From assembly GCF_014805685.1 (NCBI RefSeq), contig NC_060909.1, positions 717,792 through 781,791 of the forward strand: a stretch of 64,000 nucleotides of DNA. Reading direction: 5' to 3'. The DNA is from Silurus meridionalis. Lineage: Eukaryota; Chordata; Actinopteri; Siluriformes; Siluridae. Shown here one piece after another: positions 10,456 through 24,490 of the stretch (within the stretch, counting starts at the first letter, position 1; each line of letters starts with the position of its first letter). The position numbers were made by a program, and so were the translations under genes. Below the pieces are notes generated by a model. That model was not told the origin of the DNA and did no database searches. It saw nothing but the letters and a program-made list of their open reading frames with translations.

Positions 10456-11188
10456 TTATGAAGATTGTGGACCTTTAAAGAAGTAGATGCCCACAAACAT
10501 CCCAAACCAACCAGCCAAGATGGTCACATCATCAACGCACTTGCCGATGTAGCTGGTCACTGTTGACGTGTACTCCTTTAATTTTATGAAATTGCCGTTG
10601 GTTGCAGCTTCCCTGAACATATCCCAGTCAGTGCATTTAAAGCAGTCCTGGAGAGCAGACATGAATCCTGCTGGCCAGGTTCTCACCTGCTTTCGAGCTG
10701 GTCTTGAACGCCTGCTGAGTGGTCTGTATGCTGGAAACAGCATAACAGAGATGTGGTCTGAGTACCCGAGGTGGGGGCGGGGCTTCGCCCGGTATGCGCC
10801 CGGAATGTTTGTGTAAACAACATCCAGCGTGTTTTCTCCTTTGGTTGCAAAGTCCACATTCTGGTGAAATTTCGGAAGCACAGTAATAAGATTTGCACGA
10901 TTAAAATCTCCGGAGACTATAAACAATCCGTCAGGGTGTGTGTTTTGAAGTTCGCTAATGGTCCATTAGAGTATACTGAGCGCTTTCTTAGCATTAGCGC
11001 TAGGTGGTATGTACACTCCGAGCACAATAGCGGTGGTGAATTCCCGTGGTAAATAAAAAGGTCTAAATCTCACAACCATAAACTCCAACAGCGATGAGCA
11101 GTAGGTAGAAACAAGTACAGAGTTCTTACACCATTCCGTGTTGATGTAAACACACAGACCGCTGCCGCGGGTCTTACCGCACAGAGCT
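10456..11188 (-). pseudogene. LINE endonuclease fragment (L2/CR1 group)
   Basis: Minus frames show an apurinic-type endonuclease: CVYINTEWC near 11150, LGVYIPPSANAK near 11010, [20 protein letters not shown] at about 10900, [10 protein letters not shown], and [15 protein letters not shown] with the catalytic SDH. The best frame is 10926-10456, with a stop separating it from the upstream part. It matches the corresponding region of the longer LINE at 32926-33300. Similarity stops near 10500, where the copy is truncated, so no reverse transcriptase follows. Confidence 0.82.
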
Positions 11189-11189
11189 A

Positions 11190-11535
11190 GAAGCCAGTAT
11201 TAGACAAGAATGGGACAACATTCCTATTCCTAAACTTGAGCAACTTGTCTCCTCAGTCCCCAGACGTTTGCAGACTGATATAAAAAGAAGAGGGGACGCC
11301 ACACAGTGGTAAACATGGCCTTGTCCCAACTTTTTTTGATGTGTTGATGCCATGAAATTTTAAATCAACTTATTTTTCCCTTAAAATTATACATTTTCTC
11401 AGTTTAAACATATTATATGTCATCTATGTTGTATTCTGAATAAAATATTGAAATTTGAAATTTCCACATCATTGCATTCTGTTTTTATTCACAATTTGTA
11501 AAAAAAAAAAAAAAAGTGTCCCAACTTTTTTGTTT
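11190..11535 (+). mobile_element. 3' end of a Tc1/mariner transposon
   Basis: An open segment at 11190-11310 encodes SIRQEWDNIPIPKLEQLVSS and RRGDATQW before a stop, the C-terminal tail of a Tc1-type transposase (after the catalytic Glu). A 3' non-coding part with an A15 run and repeated gtcccaacttttttg motifs (at about 11324 and 11517) follows, probably the inner and outer terminal repeat. The 5' part with the catalytic domain is absent. Confidence 0.65.
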
Positions 11536-11639
11536 CTGATACTCTTTCCAGGCACCCATTTTCAACTTCACTACTGAGTTTATTGGAGCTTACAGATGAC
11601 ATCACAGCCCTGGAGGAGTCCACCAAAACAGCCTGGCCA

Positions 11640-12835
11640 ATGTCACGAACATGACTGAGCGATGCCATAGAAAGCACAAAGGTTGATACTGAATTGCAGG
11701 TGATGAGATACGTGAAACAGGAATGGCCAAAGTATCCTTCACAATTGGCAGAGTGCGTCAAGCTGTATGAGATATGTTGTTTGTAAGTCATGATCTTCTA
11801 ACCTATAGTGACATGTTCATTATTCCAAGCAGCATGAGAGCGAAGGTCAGAAGAAAAAGGTCACATGGGGATTGTCAAGTGCAGAGAGCATGCAGAACAA
11901 AGTGTTTGTTAGCCTGGCATTAGCAAGGAGAAAATTTTTCATATTATCAAACAAATCTGAACAACATCAAGAACCTCTAATGACTACCCCATTACCAGAT
12001 GCACCTTGGTTGAGAGTTGTGGCTGATAATTGCGAGGTTGACAAAAGAGATCTTGTAGTGGTCGACTATTTTTCTAGATTTATCAACATTGCTTATCTTC
12101 CAGACATGTCAAGAAAGATTGTGATATTGAGGTTGAGCAAGATGTTTGCCAGTTAGGGTTGTCCTGATATCCTTGTTACTGGCAATGGTCCACAGTTCCG
12201 TGTTCAACAGCTTCAGGATTATTCAAAGGCATATGTTTTTTTTTACATGACCACAAGTCCACATTGTTCACAATCCAATGGAGAGGCATAAAAAGCAGTG
12301 CGAACCACAAAACATTCTCTAGCAAGAGGATCCTTTTCTAGCTCTTCTCACATACAGAGTTACACCTTTCCAAGCGACAGGATACAGTCCTGCACAGTTG
12401 ATGCTTGGACGCCAGCTGACGATGCTGGTTCCTGTCTTAGAAAAGAAACTGGTGCCTGAGTGGCATGATTTCTCAAAGGTGAGGGCGAAAAATCCAACAA
12501 TAAGCTGTATTATAATAGACTCTATAGTTGTCATTTATTGCCTTAACTCAAACCTGGAGATCATGTTGCAGTCAAGATAGACAGTGAGAAAGGCTGGAAC
12601 AAGACTGCCACAGTTGTTAATTAACACACTACTCTGAGATCTGACATAATTTACACAGAAAATGGAAACATGAGAAGAAACAAAAAATATCTAAATTTTT
12701 TCAACTCGCATGAGTTTCACGAACAGAGGAGTGTGGATCAAGAACAAACACAAGCCGAACACCAACAAAATTTTCAAAGTCAAACCAAAGAGCATGATGT
12801 TCCAGACCAACCTAAAAAGGTTGTTACTGCCATAT
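11640..12835 (+). pseudogene. pol: Gypsy integrase pseudogene
   Basis: Plus-strand frames, broken by many stops, show remnants of the H2C2 zinc finger region (11830-11950) and then a core. PLMTTPLPDAPW precedes VVVDYFSRFINIAYLP (near the first catalytic Asp). A decayed TGNGPQF-like stretch is at 12180, and PHCSQSNGEA-like remnants at 12260-12290 include the catalytic Glu. [19 protein letters not shown] and [13 protein letters not shown] follow near 12400. This is integrase from a different gypsy lineage than the 1.3-9.5 kb element and is on the opposite strand. No reverse transcriptase is present upstream. Confidence 0.75.
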
Positions 12836-12839
12836 AGTA

Positions 12840-13440
12840 CATAGATTGCTATGTGGTAGTGGGAACAGTCACATGGTTGGGCGGAGCAATTGTAATGATG
12901 GCCAGGTTTCGCTTATCAAATTAGTGGGTCTATAAAAGGAGCAGTCGGTGTCTGGTGGGAGTGCGTTTTCCTGAACACTGATGTCACCGGATATCCGGCG
13001 CAGCTGGGAGAGGTTTGTGTGGTAAGGACTTAGTTGTCATGCCTGTTTGGTAGCCTGATTGTGAGGAATGGGTTCTAAGGGTGGTTTGGTTTCTTCTTTT
13101 AATGTGGATTGAGGAATCCAGTCATTATCAGGTTAAGATCATCCCACTTCCTTGTTTAGAGTTTGCGGCACATCGTAACCTGGTTGAACCAGTAAGTTGG
13201 TTAACTGTCAGGTATTAATATTTGATGTCAAAAGATGCTAATTTTGTGCTTATTTCTCTGTAATTAGGATGTGAGACACTGAGAGCCATTGTAGTGGGCT
13301 GTATTTCCAGGGCTGTTTTACCCGGGCTGTCTTCTTTGGGACGCGCCCAAATGCCACACTACAAGGGGCAGAATAATCCCCAGTATTTGTGTGGGTGACC
13401 GGTGCTCTACCCCGACTCCCTAGATAGTCCTTTGTGTGTC
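12840..13440 (+). other. Possible 3' LTR of the integrase pseudogene's element
   Basis: The sequence directly after the integrase fragment has a promoter-like tataaaagg at 12930-12938 and a non-coding GT-rich body, as expected of an LTR. No second copy is present in the window to prove it. Confidence 0.35.
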
Positions 13441-13627
13441 TAAATAGACAAGTTTCTTATGTTCACTTCAAAAGAAAACACTGAGTAAGAAAATAACTGC
13501 TTGTTTGTAATTATGTTCATGAGTATTGTAAAACACTCATGTTGATACTGCATAATAGATTATAACAACTCAAAAACGGGGAAAATGAATGATAGACTGG
13601 TGATACCTTCAGGTTACATACAGTAAT

Positions 13628-14166
13628 ATTGCCAGGATCTTCCGGGCACGCGGCGTGCACTTCCAGTTGTGCGGCGCTCACTTCCAGGTCGGCGGCCATC
13701 TTGCCCTTTTTCCCCTCACCTCCTGGTATTTAAGGACACCCAAGACTCGGGGCCAGATTATTTCACCGGCTTCCAAAGTCCTTGAGAATACTCTTGCCAC
13801 CCTGCCAGCTTTGGATTTTGTACCTGTACTCTGTACACTGATCCTGATCCTGTACCTTATTTTTTGGTTTTGAGCTCTGGACTGGTTTCTTGTTTGTGTT
13901 TCTCCTCTGCCCTTCATTGTTCTGGTTGCCAGCTCTTTGCTTTTTTGGACTGTTTTTTGGCTTTGGTTTTGTCTTCCCTGGATTGCCCTGTTTGCCTGAG
14001 TTAAGAACCTGGACTGTTGTTTTTTGGACTGTTGTTTTGTCTTTGCCCTATCGTTCAGTTTGCTATCTTTATTAAAGCCTGTTTTTTCCTTAATCCTGTC
14101 ACATCCCGCATTTGGGTCCTCCCTCCCAGTCCCCACTCTCCCAGTCACACCTACATCTCCTGACAG
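13628..14166 (+). mobile_element. Solo LTR, family A
   Basis: The region is arranged as an LTR. The start resembles TGTCAGGATC. CTTCC-core sites are spaced 21 bp apart (13639, 13660, 13681), then GGCGGCCATCTTG and a TATTTAAGG box (13727). A pyrimidine-rich body, an ATTAAA signal (14071-14077) and a terminal CTGACA (about 14161-14166) follow. A second copy in reverse orientation is at 37010-37558. No gag or pol follows, so this looks like a solo LTR left by recombination. Long open frames here on both strands are by-products of base composition. Confidence 0.72.
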
Positions 14167-14239
14167 AATAATCTGGCCGTGCATCGTGTCCTGCCACTTC
14201 CTGACTAATATAGTGAGTAGCTCCTACCTGTTGTGACAT

Positions 14240-15983
14240 GCTCAGCTAGTATGCGGAATTCAGGGTCAGAAGGTGATTTGGGGAAATTGATCAGAGTGAG
14301 AGTTTGCACATTGCTGAGTGGTTGTTAAAAAGGCTCAGAAGCGGAGAGCACTTCTATTACCTCTTTTATTTTCCACCCTAACATTAAACTTCCCATCTCT
14401 GAATGTAATTATTCTACAAATTACTCGTTTCTTCACAGAAAATTTATGCAGTGCATGTACATCTAAATACTCACTATTTGCTGCAAGGACAAATCAGACC
14501 AAACCAAAAAACCAAACTCAACACTTAACCATGAGTTCTCTAAGAGTTAGGGCCGCTCTCTCACATGCTCTAACGCCTTTTATTTTTAGCGCTCTAAAAG
14601 TAAGACAATCCGTTAGCGCCCTCTAACAGACAGCTTTATATGATCCCTTTAAAACATGTTGAGTTGCCTTTTGTAAGATTTTGGTTTTGTTTGCTTTGTT
14701 TCCCTTTTTGAATTTCTCCAAATATTGTGCCTCTAATTTTTTTTGTGTTTTGGACATTATAATAATAAAAAATAATGGAACTAAAACTTTGGTTTAAGTC
14801 CGTCTTTGTGCTTAGATTTCTTTCTTCCTTTTTAAGAACATGACCTGAGGAGAAGAGATTATTTAGTGAATATAAAATAATATTAATAATTTAACCTAGA
14901 GGCAGCATATGATTAAAAAATGCACTGGGCCTAAAAAATACTTTATGGAACACCAAACTTTATCTAAGTCACCTGGCAGCTGACTTCCAATGCTGATCCT
15001 CTGCGGAAATCTGCCACCTCCATCTGTACCAGCAGGTAGTATTGGAGTGTGAGGCCCGCCTACTAAATGATTCTGTACTTCTGGCCAATTTTCAACTTTG
15101 CTCTGTGTTTATTGATTTTCGGTATTAGGCTGGTCGCAATTGCTGCTGTATAATTAATTTAATGATGCACCTGCACATGACCCAAGTGAAAGCCCACATG
15201 TCATTCTTCCACCTACTTGATTGCACTCTGTTTTGGATTCAACGTGCACATAAACATCCAGGATCTCAGGAGAGCTGCTTTATACACCCACTGAAAATCA
15301 TTACTTTAAATGATTATATCATCCAAATAGCCAGAGGAATATGCATTTTGTGCAAAGTTGATTCTATGGAACAAATGGTAAAACATTTCTAGAGTTCTGA
15401 ACATCCCAAACAGAAGGGCACCAAACTGGCACAACTCAAACAGATTGGAAAATAGGCAGTTATATATTAGATGAAGGAACTTATAAATCATGTTTTCTGG
15501 CATGTTTATTGATTACATAAAAAAATCATGGTTTTTGATTAAATTACCAGCCCATTTGTCTGTACATTGTTCTTGATGTGACAGCTACACTATCTAACAT
15601 TTTTGTGTTTCTCACCTCAAAACAGTAAAATGTATTAAAAGTGATAAATCTTTAGGGTCTCTTTAAGAAAAACAATTTAGAAGATAACGGAGAAGAACGC
15701 CTCTTCCACACACTGAGTGGTATGGCTTGCAAAGTGGTATGGCTTCCTTTCTATCACATTGCACAATCCATAAAGTAATTCCAAGTAATCTGTTTACTAA
15801 TAGCTTGACAAGGTCCCTGCTTCTTTTAAAATGGACTTTAATAAAGGACACCGTGTGCAATGGAACAGAAAACATGGTCAGTATTAGCCATAGCTATCAA
15901 TTGTTAAAGGAATAATGGTATAATTTCCACTATTAACATAACTGCCATTTTTTAATATATAGTATTGAAAAGCACTATATATA

Positions 15984-15985
<2 letters not shown>
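14240..15985. other. No gene recognised
   Basis: AT-rich sequence without convincing exons, RNA genes or known transposon domains. Short open frames exist but have no recognisable content. The part at 14540-14630 has gccctctaaca-like words near a ctctaacgcc, which may be terminal repeats of a small DNA element, but this was not resolved. Confidence 0.4.

Positions 15986-15990
<5 letters not shown>

Positions 15991-16066
<76 letters not shown>
15991..16066. repeat. (AT)n microsatellite
   Basis: About 75 bp of uninterrupted TA dinucleotides, a common simple repeat in fish DNA. Confidence 0.95.
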
Positions 16067-16070
<4 letters not shown>

Positions 16071-16079
16071 CATATAGGC

Positions 16080-17110
16080 AGATGTTTGTGGTAATATGAC
16101 AAACACACCTAAACCGTTGCAAGAACAAACTACCCAGGTTTTGCTCCAATCCCAGTGGGTGTAGAAGGCTTTAGATAAAATTAAATAGAGGAAGTCAGGT
16201 GGTACTGGACCTAATCTAAACCTCCTGTTGAGAGTTGTGCATTGAATTGCTGCAGCATAGACAGGTTGATCTGCATGTCCGTCTCCTCTGCCATTAATCA
16301 CCAGTTACAGAAAATCATCTGCTGAAAGTAGTACAAAGGGCAACCAACCACTGCGAGTGTAAGAAACTGAAAATGCCAGCATTGTAACTAGTTCACACTT
16401 TGAGTGTCACATGTGGCACATGGACAAGAGACACAACTGGAGATGTGGTGGGGCGCAGTGGCCCCTGGAGAACCTACTGGCTATTAGATTCTGCTGCATG
16501 ATAGTTTTAAAACCTTGCTAATGCTTGATGTGCAGAATGAATGGTTTGGCAGGCTTCCATTTCCATGGTTATCTTAGATTTCAGCACTAGAGTTAGTTTT
16601 GGTACCCTAGAACACTAGCATGTGAGACTATGGAGAAAACCTGAGAGACAGGCAGAGCAAGCTCTTTATTTTGAACACATTCTCAGTGAGCTTATGAAAA
16701 AATTAACACTTATCAAAAACAATGAAGTAGCTTTTGCTTTGTGAGGTCTAAGCACACAGGCTGTGTGTGTTCCTGAAAGCACAAAAAGAAGGTCAAAGGT
16801 GAACTGATCATAATAAAACACAGATGAGAATCCAGAGATGGTGCTAGACCACATGCCACATGTTTAGGTCTGAAAAGAAAGAAAAAGACAATCTAGAAAA
16901 TTGTGTTTCTTTCAGGCCATGGCAATCCACAAAGCTCATTTTACAATAAAAGCTATGTTGGAATAATGGTTAGGCTCTTGTTTACTAGTCTGAAGATTAA
17001 AGATTAAAACCATAGCTATTCTAGCTGCAAGTGTGGGGCCCTTGAGCAAGGCCCTTAACTTTTCTGCATAATAGCTGATCTCAGCTTTTACACAATTAGT
17101 ATATGTAAAT
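16080..17110. other. No gene; one short interspersed repeat fragment
   Basis: No coding content recognised. The stretch 16960-17085 contains a gcccttgagcaaggccctta motif, the hallmark of a very common teleost interspersed repeat that also appears, better preserved, at 38709-38868. Confidence 0.4.
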
Positions 17111-17114
17111 AAAT

Positions 17115-17831
17115 GCATGCTATTACCAGCGCTTCCAACCTTATTGCAACAGTTTGGGGAAGAACCACATATGGGTGTGAGAGCATGTTCCGAAGCATTC
17201 AGGCCGTCACAACAAGACTGTGTAATAGTTTCTTTCCACAAGCCATCAGGCTTCTCAACACAAAGAACTGAACAGAACTCACACACACTCACTTACACAC
17301 ACACACACACACACACTCACTGTGTGTTACTGTTACTGAACTGTACAACCTGGACTAAACACAATCATCACTCATCTCGATCCACTCCACCACCACTTAT
17401 CTATTTATTATTATTTATACTCGCACCTTTATATTCAGTATAATGTTTACATGCTGTCTTTGCACCTCCTTGCTGCTGTTTTTTTGCACTACATTGCTCT
17501 GTTCTGTTTGTACTTTCTCCTGGGTATAGTTTTTACATTTCTCCTCACACAGTACTGTATATTTTAGTATACAGTAGGTTTACTAGTCGGCGCTATACTT
17601 GGTTTTTGTCTTTTGTCTTGTCTTGTGTTGTCTGTCTGCACTCTGTCTGTCTGTACTGTTCTTTTGTTTGCACTGTTTGCACCAGGCTGCACTCGATGCA
17701 CTTTATGTTGTTTTGTTGTTTAGTGTAGCACCAGGGTTCCGGAGGAACGTTGTTTCGTTTTTACTGTGTACTGTGTACCACTGTGTATAGTAAAAATGAC
17801 AATAAAAGCCACTTGACTTGACTTGACTTGA
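17115..17831 (+). mobile_element. 3' end of an L2/CR1-group LINE
   Basis: The first 150 bases encode the polymerase C-terminus (TYGCESMFRSIQAVTTRLCN, then a stop at 17270). A 3' untranslated region with a CA run follows, then aataaaagcc and a terminal ACTTG repeat (17810-17831). Such LINEs end in a short tandem repeat. The rest of the element is missing (5' truncation). Confidence 0.78.
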
Positions 17832-18039
17832 GATAATATAATGTGATAGAAGATGGAAGAAAGATGCAGCCCACCACCTGTTATCAAAATATGAATTCAT
17901 ACACTAATGTTTGTATGCATTATTTTTTTTTTTTTGAAATTGCATGTAAAAAATAAATTCCTTGTCACACGTAAATTACAGATTACACAGTGAAAATCTT
18001 TGCATATCCCAGTGATGTTAGGAATCTGAGGGCACCGTC

Positions 18040-18165
18040 GGTCATGTTACAGTGCCCCTAAAGCAATTCATCAGAAATAAGAGCCCTAAAACTTGCAGCT
18101 TGATGATTATGGGGTTTGAACCACTGACCATTTGATCAGTAATCCAGTGCCTCCCCAAAAAAGCA
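18040..18165 (-). mobile_element. Short interspersed repeat fragment
   Basis: Contains ggggtttgaaccactgacc and a following gatcagtaatccagtg, the conserved words of a common teleost short repeat (compare 38709-38868). It lies just downstream of the minus-strand hatching-enzyme gene. Confidence 0.45.
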
Positions 18166-18299
18166 GATCTAAATAGCATCAAAAGTAGAAGCAAAATAAA
18201 TCCAGATTTAAGAAAATAATATATTTAAAATGTGACATCGGAAAGCAGAACATTTGTGAAAGCATTCGGAACACACTGATGATGTTCAGCGTGCTTCAT

Positions 18300-20097
<1,798 letters not shown>

Positions 20098-20190
20098 GAT
20101 GAAAGTGTCAGTGTATCAGCACTGAGAGTGGAGAATGTGCTGCAGAAGAACAGCTTAAATACTCTCAAGTGTTTCTCACTTCCTTTTCAC
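20098..20190 (-). promoter_or_regulatory. Hatching-enzyme promoter (minus gene)
   Basis: On the minus strand a TATTTAA box (20161-20155) lies about 60 bp before the ATG, in gagtatttaag. It is followed by attctccactctcagtgctg close to the start codon. The block is nearly identical to that upstream of the plus-strand gene (58185-58260) and of the pseudogene (22690-22800). This conservation across three copies marks it as the core promoter and 5' leader. Confidence 0.7.
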
Positions 20191-20199
20191 ACAAAGCAG

Positions 20200-20630
20200 C
20201 TTCACTTTCTAGAAAATCTTTTCCAAAAAATGTGCAGCCCTTTTTTTTTTTAAGTACTTCTGAACCTTTTCTAAAAGTTTTCAACTGTTCAAACTTGAGC
20301 TGATATAAATTCTAATTATATTAAATAAATAACATTTATAAAGCAGTTTTTCAAAATTGTGTAGATTAAAATCTCAGGGCTACAGATTTATTGGTTTAAT
20401 TACATTTTATTTGTATAGCTATTTTTAATAATGGACATTGGAAAATAATATTATCTTTATACACGCATTGTTTATGTTAATGTCAGAGGAGAGTTCACAG
20501 CATGCAAAACTGTTTGTGGAAATTCTAGTCCTAAACCATTGCAGAAAAATGGTTCTTATTCATTGCAGTCCAAAGATTTCCTAAGAGTTTACTATCTTCA
20601 GTAATCTCAAGGGTTTTATAGATCGACGAA
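20200..20630. other. No gene; small LINE-tail scrap
   Basis: AT-rich sequence upstream of the hatching-enzyme gene. The words tttatttgtatagct at about 20409-20424 and aatggacattgg after it resemble the minus-oriented end of the L2-type LINEs seen at 4830-4880. Nothing else was recognised. Confidence 0.4.
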
Positions 20631-20634
20631 ACAG

Positions 20635-21110
20635 ATACACTATATGACCAAAGGTTTTTGGACACCTGTCTATAAGAGTCTGTGTTTTTTCGACATTTAG
20701 TCCCATTTGCTGTTCGTGGTGTAAATCATGTCTTTAAACCAACAACTTACTCTTTTGTTCTGCTTCTTAGCAATTCACACACCTGTCCTATTACACATTT
20801 AGTCTGATTCTTCAATAAACATTTTCTAGACACAACACTGTTATAATATCCTCCACTCCTCTGGGAAGATGTTTTACCAGAATTTGGATTTTGCTTGTGG
20901 AGATCTGTATCTGTATAAAGTCAGGTACTGATGTAGGTGAGGTGAAGAGATCTGAGGTGCAGTCAGTTCACATTCATCCCAAACGTGTTTAACAGGGCTT
21001 AGGTCAGAGATCTGAAGCAGGGGATCTTTCACTCCAACCCATGTAAAGAAGATTTTCATTGAGCTGGCTTTGTGAACAGGGATATGGTGATGCTTACATT
21101 TCATTTACAG
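20635..21110. mobile_element. Probable non-autonomous DNA transposon remnant
   Basis: Begins with acactatatgaccaaaggtt followed by ttggacacctg, a terminal sequence common to a family of small fish DNA transposons. The interior is non-coding. The opposite terminus was not identified, so the right border is approximate. Confidence 0.45.
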
Positions 21111-21159
21111 AATTTAGCAGATGACTTTATTTAGACTAACATACAAAAGTGCTTTGAAC

Positions 21160-21830
21160 TCTCTATCAATCAATAAATTAACACTGGTTCACCAGGTTGC
21201 AGACTTAGGATTGCATCAGCCTAAAACTCTGTTAGAAGGAATTAGCATCATTTATTTACAACCCTTCTCCTTCTTTTGGATTCTACCATTAGGGGTCACC
21301 TCAGTGGATCATCCATTTCCAAACTACACATCTGTCTCTTTGAAACCAACTACCTGCATGTTTTCCTTCACCACATCCATCCATGAACCTTCTCCTTGGT
21401 CTTTCTCTTTTCCTCCTTCCTGATGTCTCCATCCTCAGCATTCTCCTACTGATTTACCCCATGTCCCTCCTCTGCACATGTCCAAACCATCTCAATCTTA
21501 CCTCACCTTGTCTCCAAAACATTCTACATGCGCCATCCCTCTAATAAACTCATTTCTAATCCTGTCCATCGTCGTCACTCCCAACAAACATCTCAACATC
21601 TTCAGCTCTGCTACCTCCAGCTCCACCTCCTGTCTTTTACTCAATGCCACTGTCTCTAATCCATACAACATCTCAGGTCTCACCACAGTCCTATAAACTT
21701 TCCCTTTCACTCTCACAGATACTCTTCTATCACAAATCACTCCTGCTATCACTCTTCTCCACCCACTCCACCCTGCCTGCACTCTTTTCTTCACTTCTCT
21801 AACACACTCTCCATTATTTTACACTGTTGA
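21160..21830 (-). mobile_element. RTE-type LINE fragment, C-terminal part
   Basis: The minus frame 21794-21498 reads QAGWSGWRRVIAGVICDRR, then VYRTVVRPEMLYGLETVALS and AELKMLRCLLGVT. This is the region after the reverse transcriptase in RTE-group LINEs. It is nearly identical to the corresponding part of the plus-strand RTE at 42600-42860, so both belong to one family. The sequence downstream to 21160 matches the end of the coding region with gaps. No endonuclease or catalytic reverse-transcriptase core is present. Confidence 0.85.
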
Positions 21831-22134
21831 CCCCTTTCGCCTTCCAGAATCTTGTTAAATATGTATCTTCCATTATCTTTACAAGACTTCAAAATGCTGA
21901 CTTATGTTTCCCACTTGTTCTGGGTAAATGGTAAAAGAATGCACATGTGAGGCAAATATTTAAAACATTTTATTTTAGTCCAATTACTACAGATTTTGTA
22001 AGTATTGTACTGTACTTAACCCTGCATCTCTGCTTCTGAACCACACGATTGTGTGGCAGCAGTTACTTCCAAAATCTGTGACTGTTTGTTAATATGAAGC
22101 TCATACTAACAAAACTGATCTAATTTCACAGAGC

Positions 22135-22401
22135 AATGCCAGGATGGATGTGGCTGCTAAAGCAGCTGCTTTCACTCCATTAATCAATGAAACTCACTTT
22201 GTGATTTGTTCCACTCCTACAGTTTCCATGCAGGAAATGCAAACTGCAGCGACACCACCAGAGAAAGCAGCCTGGAAAACATCTGACTGCCTCATTCGTG
22301 ATGGGGTGTGGTACCACCCTAATAATCTTCCTTGCCTTCCAAAAGAATATTTTTACCCTTATGAGAAATTGAAGCAGAGGGTAGACCATGCCTCAAAATA
22401 A
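22135..22401 (+). pseudogene. Retroviral pol fragment (RNase H to integrase linker)
   Basis: An 85-codon open frame begins DVAAKAAAF, then has VSMQEMQTAATPPEKAAW and a short block ending GVWYHPNNLPCLPKEYFYPY and HASK. The order (a DxAAK end of RNase H, a variable linker, then the N-terminal part of integrase before its zinc finger) is that of retroviral pol in fish ERVs. It is isolated, with no neighbouring pol sequence. It belongs to a different provirus lineage than 43-58 kb, whose linker is unlike it. Confidence 0.6.
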
Positions 22402-22942
22402 TAATACATTTATGAATCTATTTATGTTCCAAAGTCCAATGTTAAAAGTGCTATACAAATCAATTTTAACTGAACTAGATTAAAAAGTCCTAAAATACAG
22501 TTCAAATTCACACATTTTTTTCCCGCATTTTTTGGACTGCATTTTAAATGCATTTATTATCATTAGAATTTATATTAGCCCATAGTGGAACTCAGAGCAC
22601 AGAGAACATTTGCAGAGAAGCTTCAAAAGTACTGTATGAAAAAGTCTTGCATATGAAATACCAGGAAAAACTTTAGCAGAATATTTTCTAAAAAGAGAAG
22701 CTGTGAAAGGGAAGCGATAAACACTTATACCTGTATTTAAACAGTTCCTGCCCAATCATTCTCCACTCTCAGTGCTGAGACACTGAATGAGACTTTCATC
22801 ATGCATGTTTAAAAAGTTTACATCTATTATCATATTACATTTTACAATTACTGCTATTTCTATTTCAGATAACTGCATCAACAGTGAGTATTACACAGAT
22901 TCTGCCATAATTCATAGAGCCAATGAGAATGTTGATGAGAGG

Positions 22943-23130
<188 letters not shown>

Positions 23131-23578
23131 CTTTTTTGACTTTTTACGGTCCTTTATTGGAACAGGTCACATCTTGCTTGAGCACATGAGTCTCAATAAG
23201 CAAATAAATAAACCAAAACATTTCAACAAACTAAAGACAGTGAGCAGTTAAAACTGATTAAAAGTTATTTTAGCTCTGGTGTAAAACAGAGTTCTCCTTC
23301 TTCCACCGAGCACAGAGCTTCCTCCCAACACCACACTTCTTTGAACTTCACTAAATCGTTCATGCTTTTATAAAAATTAAAATCAACTAAAATCCTTGAT
23401 TTAACAAGCCTGGAAAAAATTCTTTCCGCATCACAGTCCATGTTTTGAGCGATTTTGGTCTTCCTGCTCAGATAGATCGCCATTTTCGCCTGACCAAAGA
23501 AAAAATTAATCAGCTGGCATTTAAACCTGTGTGCCCTGACATATTTAAAACCAAGAATAAAAACCTGAACATTAAAAT

Positions 23579-24490
23579 CTACAGAAAAAGACTAAGATGT
23601 TCTGTAAAAAAACAAACAGCGACTGTAACCTGGGGCAATAAAAAAAAAGTGTGAAATACAGTTTCCCGCTGTGAACAGAAAGGACAGTTATGCGTAACGT
23701 CAGGATTTAAAACCGAAATAAAAGCGTTTACAGACATAATACCATGTAAAACCCTCCATTGGAGGTCAGCAGCCCTTTTTGTTAATGATGGTTTATAAAG
23801 TGCCCTCCATTCTGGTGTAATATCATCATTAAAACCCAAAACCTTTCTCCAGGGGGTGTCTACCCTCCCACTCAGTGTATTCTTGTTTAGAACCTTCACA
23901 CAGGCTCTGTAGAGCAGCTTCCCCGACACTGACCCAAAGTTCATCGCACTCACACCCCGATCCTCCAGGAGCGGGCCTTCACAACCGTCAAGGTCGGGAG
24001 CAATGTCCAGCCGAGGAAAAGGTCCCGCCTCTGTGGAACAGGTCTCGGTGGCCTGGTAGTTACTCAGCAGAACATGCTCCTCCAGTGTTAGGGCAGACCT
24101 CCATCGGTGTAGGAGCCGATTTACAACACGCAGTGACCGCAGACCCACACATGCCGCCAGGTCCTCTGTCCGCGAAAGGTCCTCGCCTGCGATACCCACC
24201 AGCTCCCGGAGTGTCACAACCCTTGAGAAGATGAGTGCTCTGGACAGTGCAGGAGCGGTCACACTGGAGATGTCCAGCCGTCCACCATGAACCAGGGGCT
24301 CCTCCAGCAGCCAAAACAGCGTACTACAGTCCTTTCTTTCTTTTGTAAAACAGTTCCAGATTTTAAAAAGCCCACGGTAAAAAACTGGTAATCCACAAAC
24401 ATCCAGCATCTTTGTGTCCATTAAAAACAAAGTTCGGTCCAGCCCCAGTAGTCCGACTGTGCGTAAAACTCCATGGGCTGCTGCTCTCAT
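23579..24490 (-). pseudogene. Tx1-group LINE ORF2, C-terminal region
   Basis: A 303-codon minus-strand frame covers the region downstream of reverse transcriptase. It has aromatic-rich segments (VCGLPVFYRGLFKIW; VDTPWRKVLGF; LQWRVLHGIMSVNAFISVLN) and a Cys/His cluster in NCPFCSQRETVFHTFF. That C-x2-C-H pattern is the zinc-knuckle-like tail typical of Tx1/L1-type ORF2 proteins. It overlaps the frame at 24771-24487 by a few bases, indicating one frameshift. Confidence 0.78.

Noticed and set aside
13678..14184. Long minus-strand open frame (168 codons, Gln/Lys/Arg-rich)
   Set aside because: It lies within an LTR and results from its pyrimidine-rich plus strand. The inverted LTR at 37.1-37.5 kb gives a similar artefact on its plus strand.
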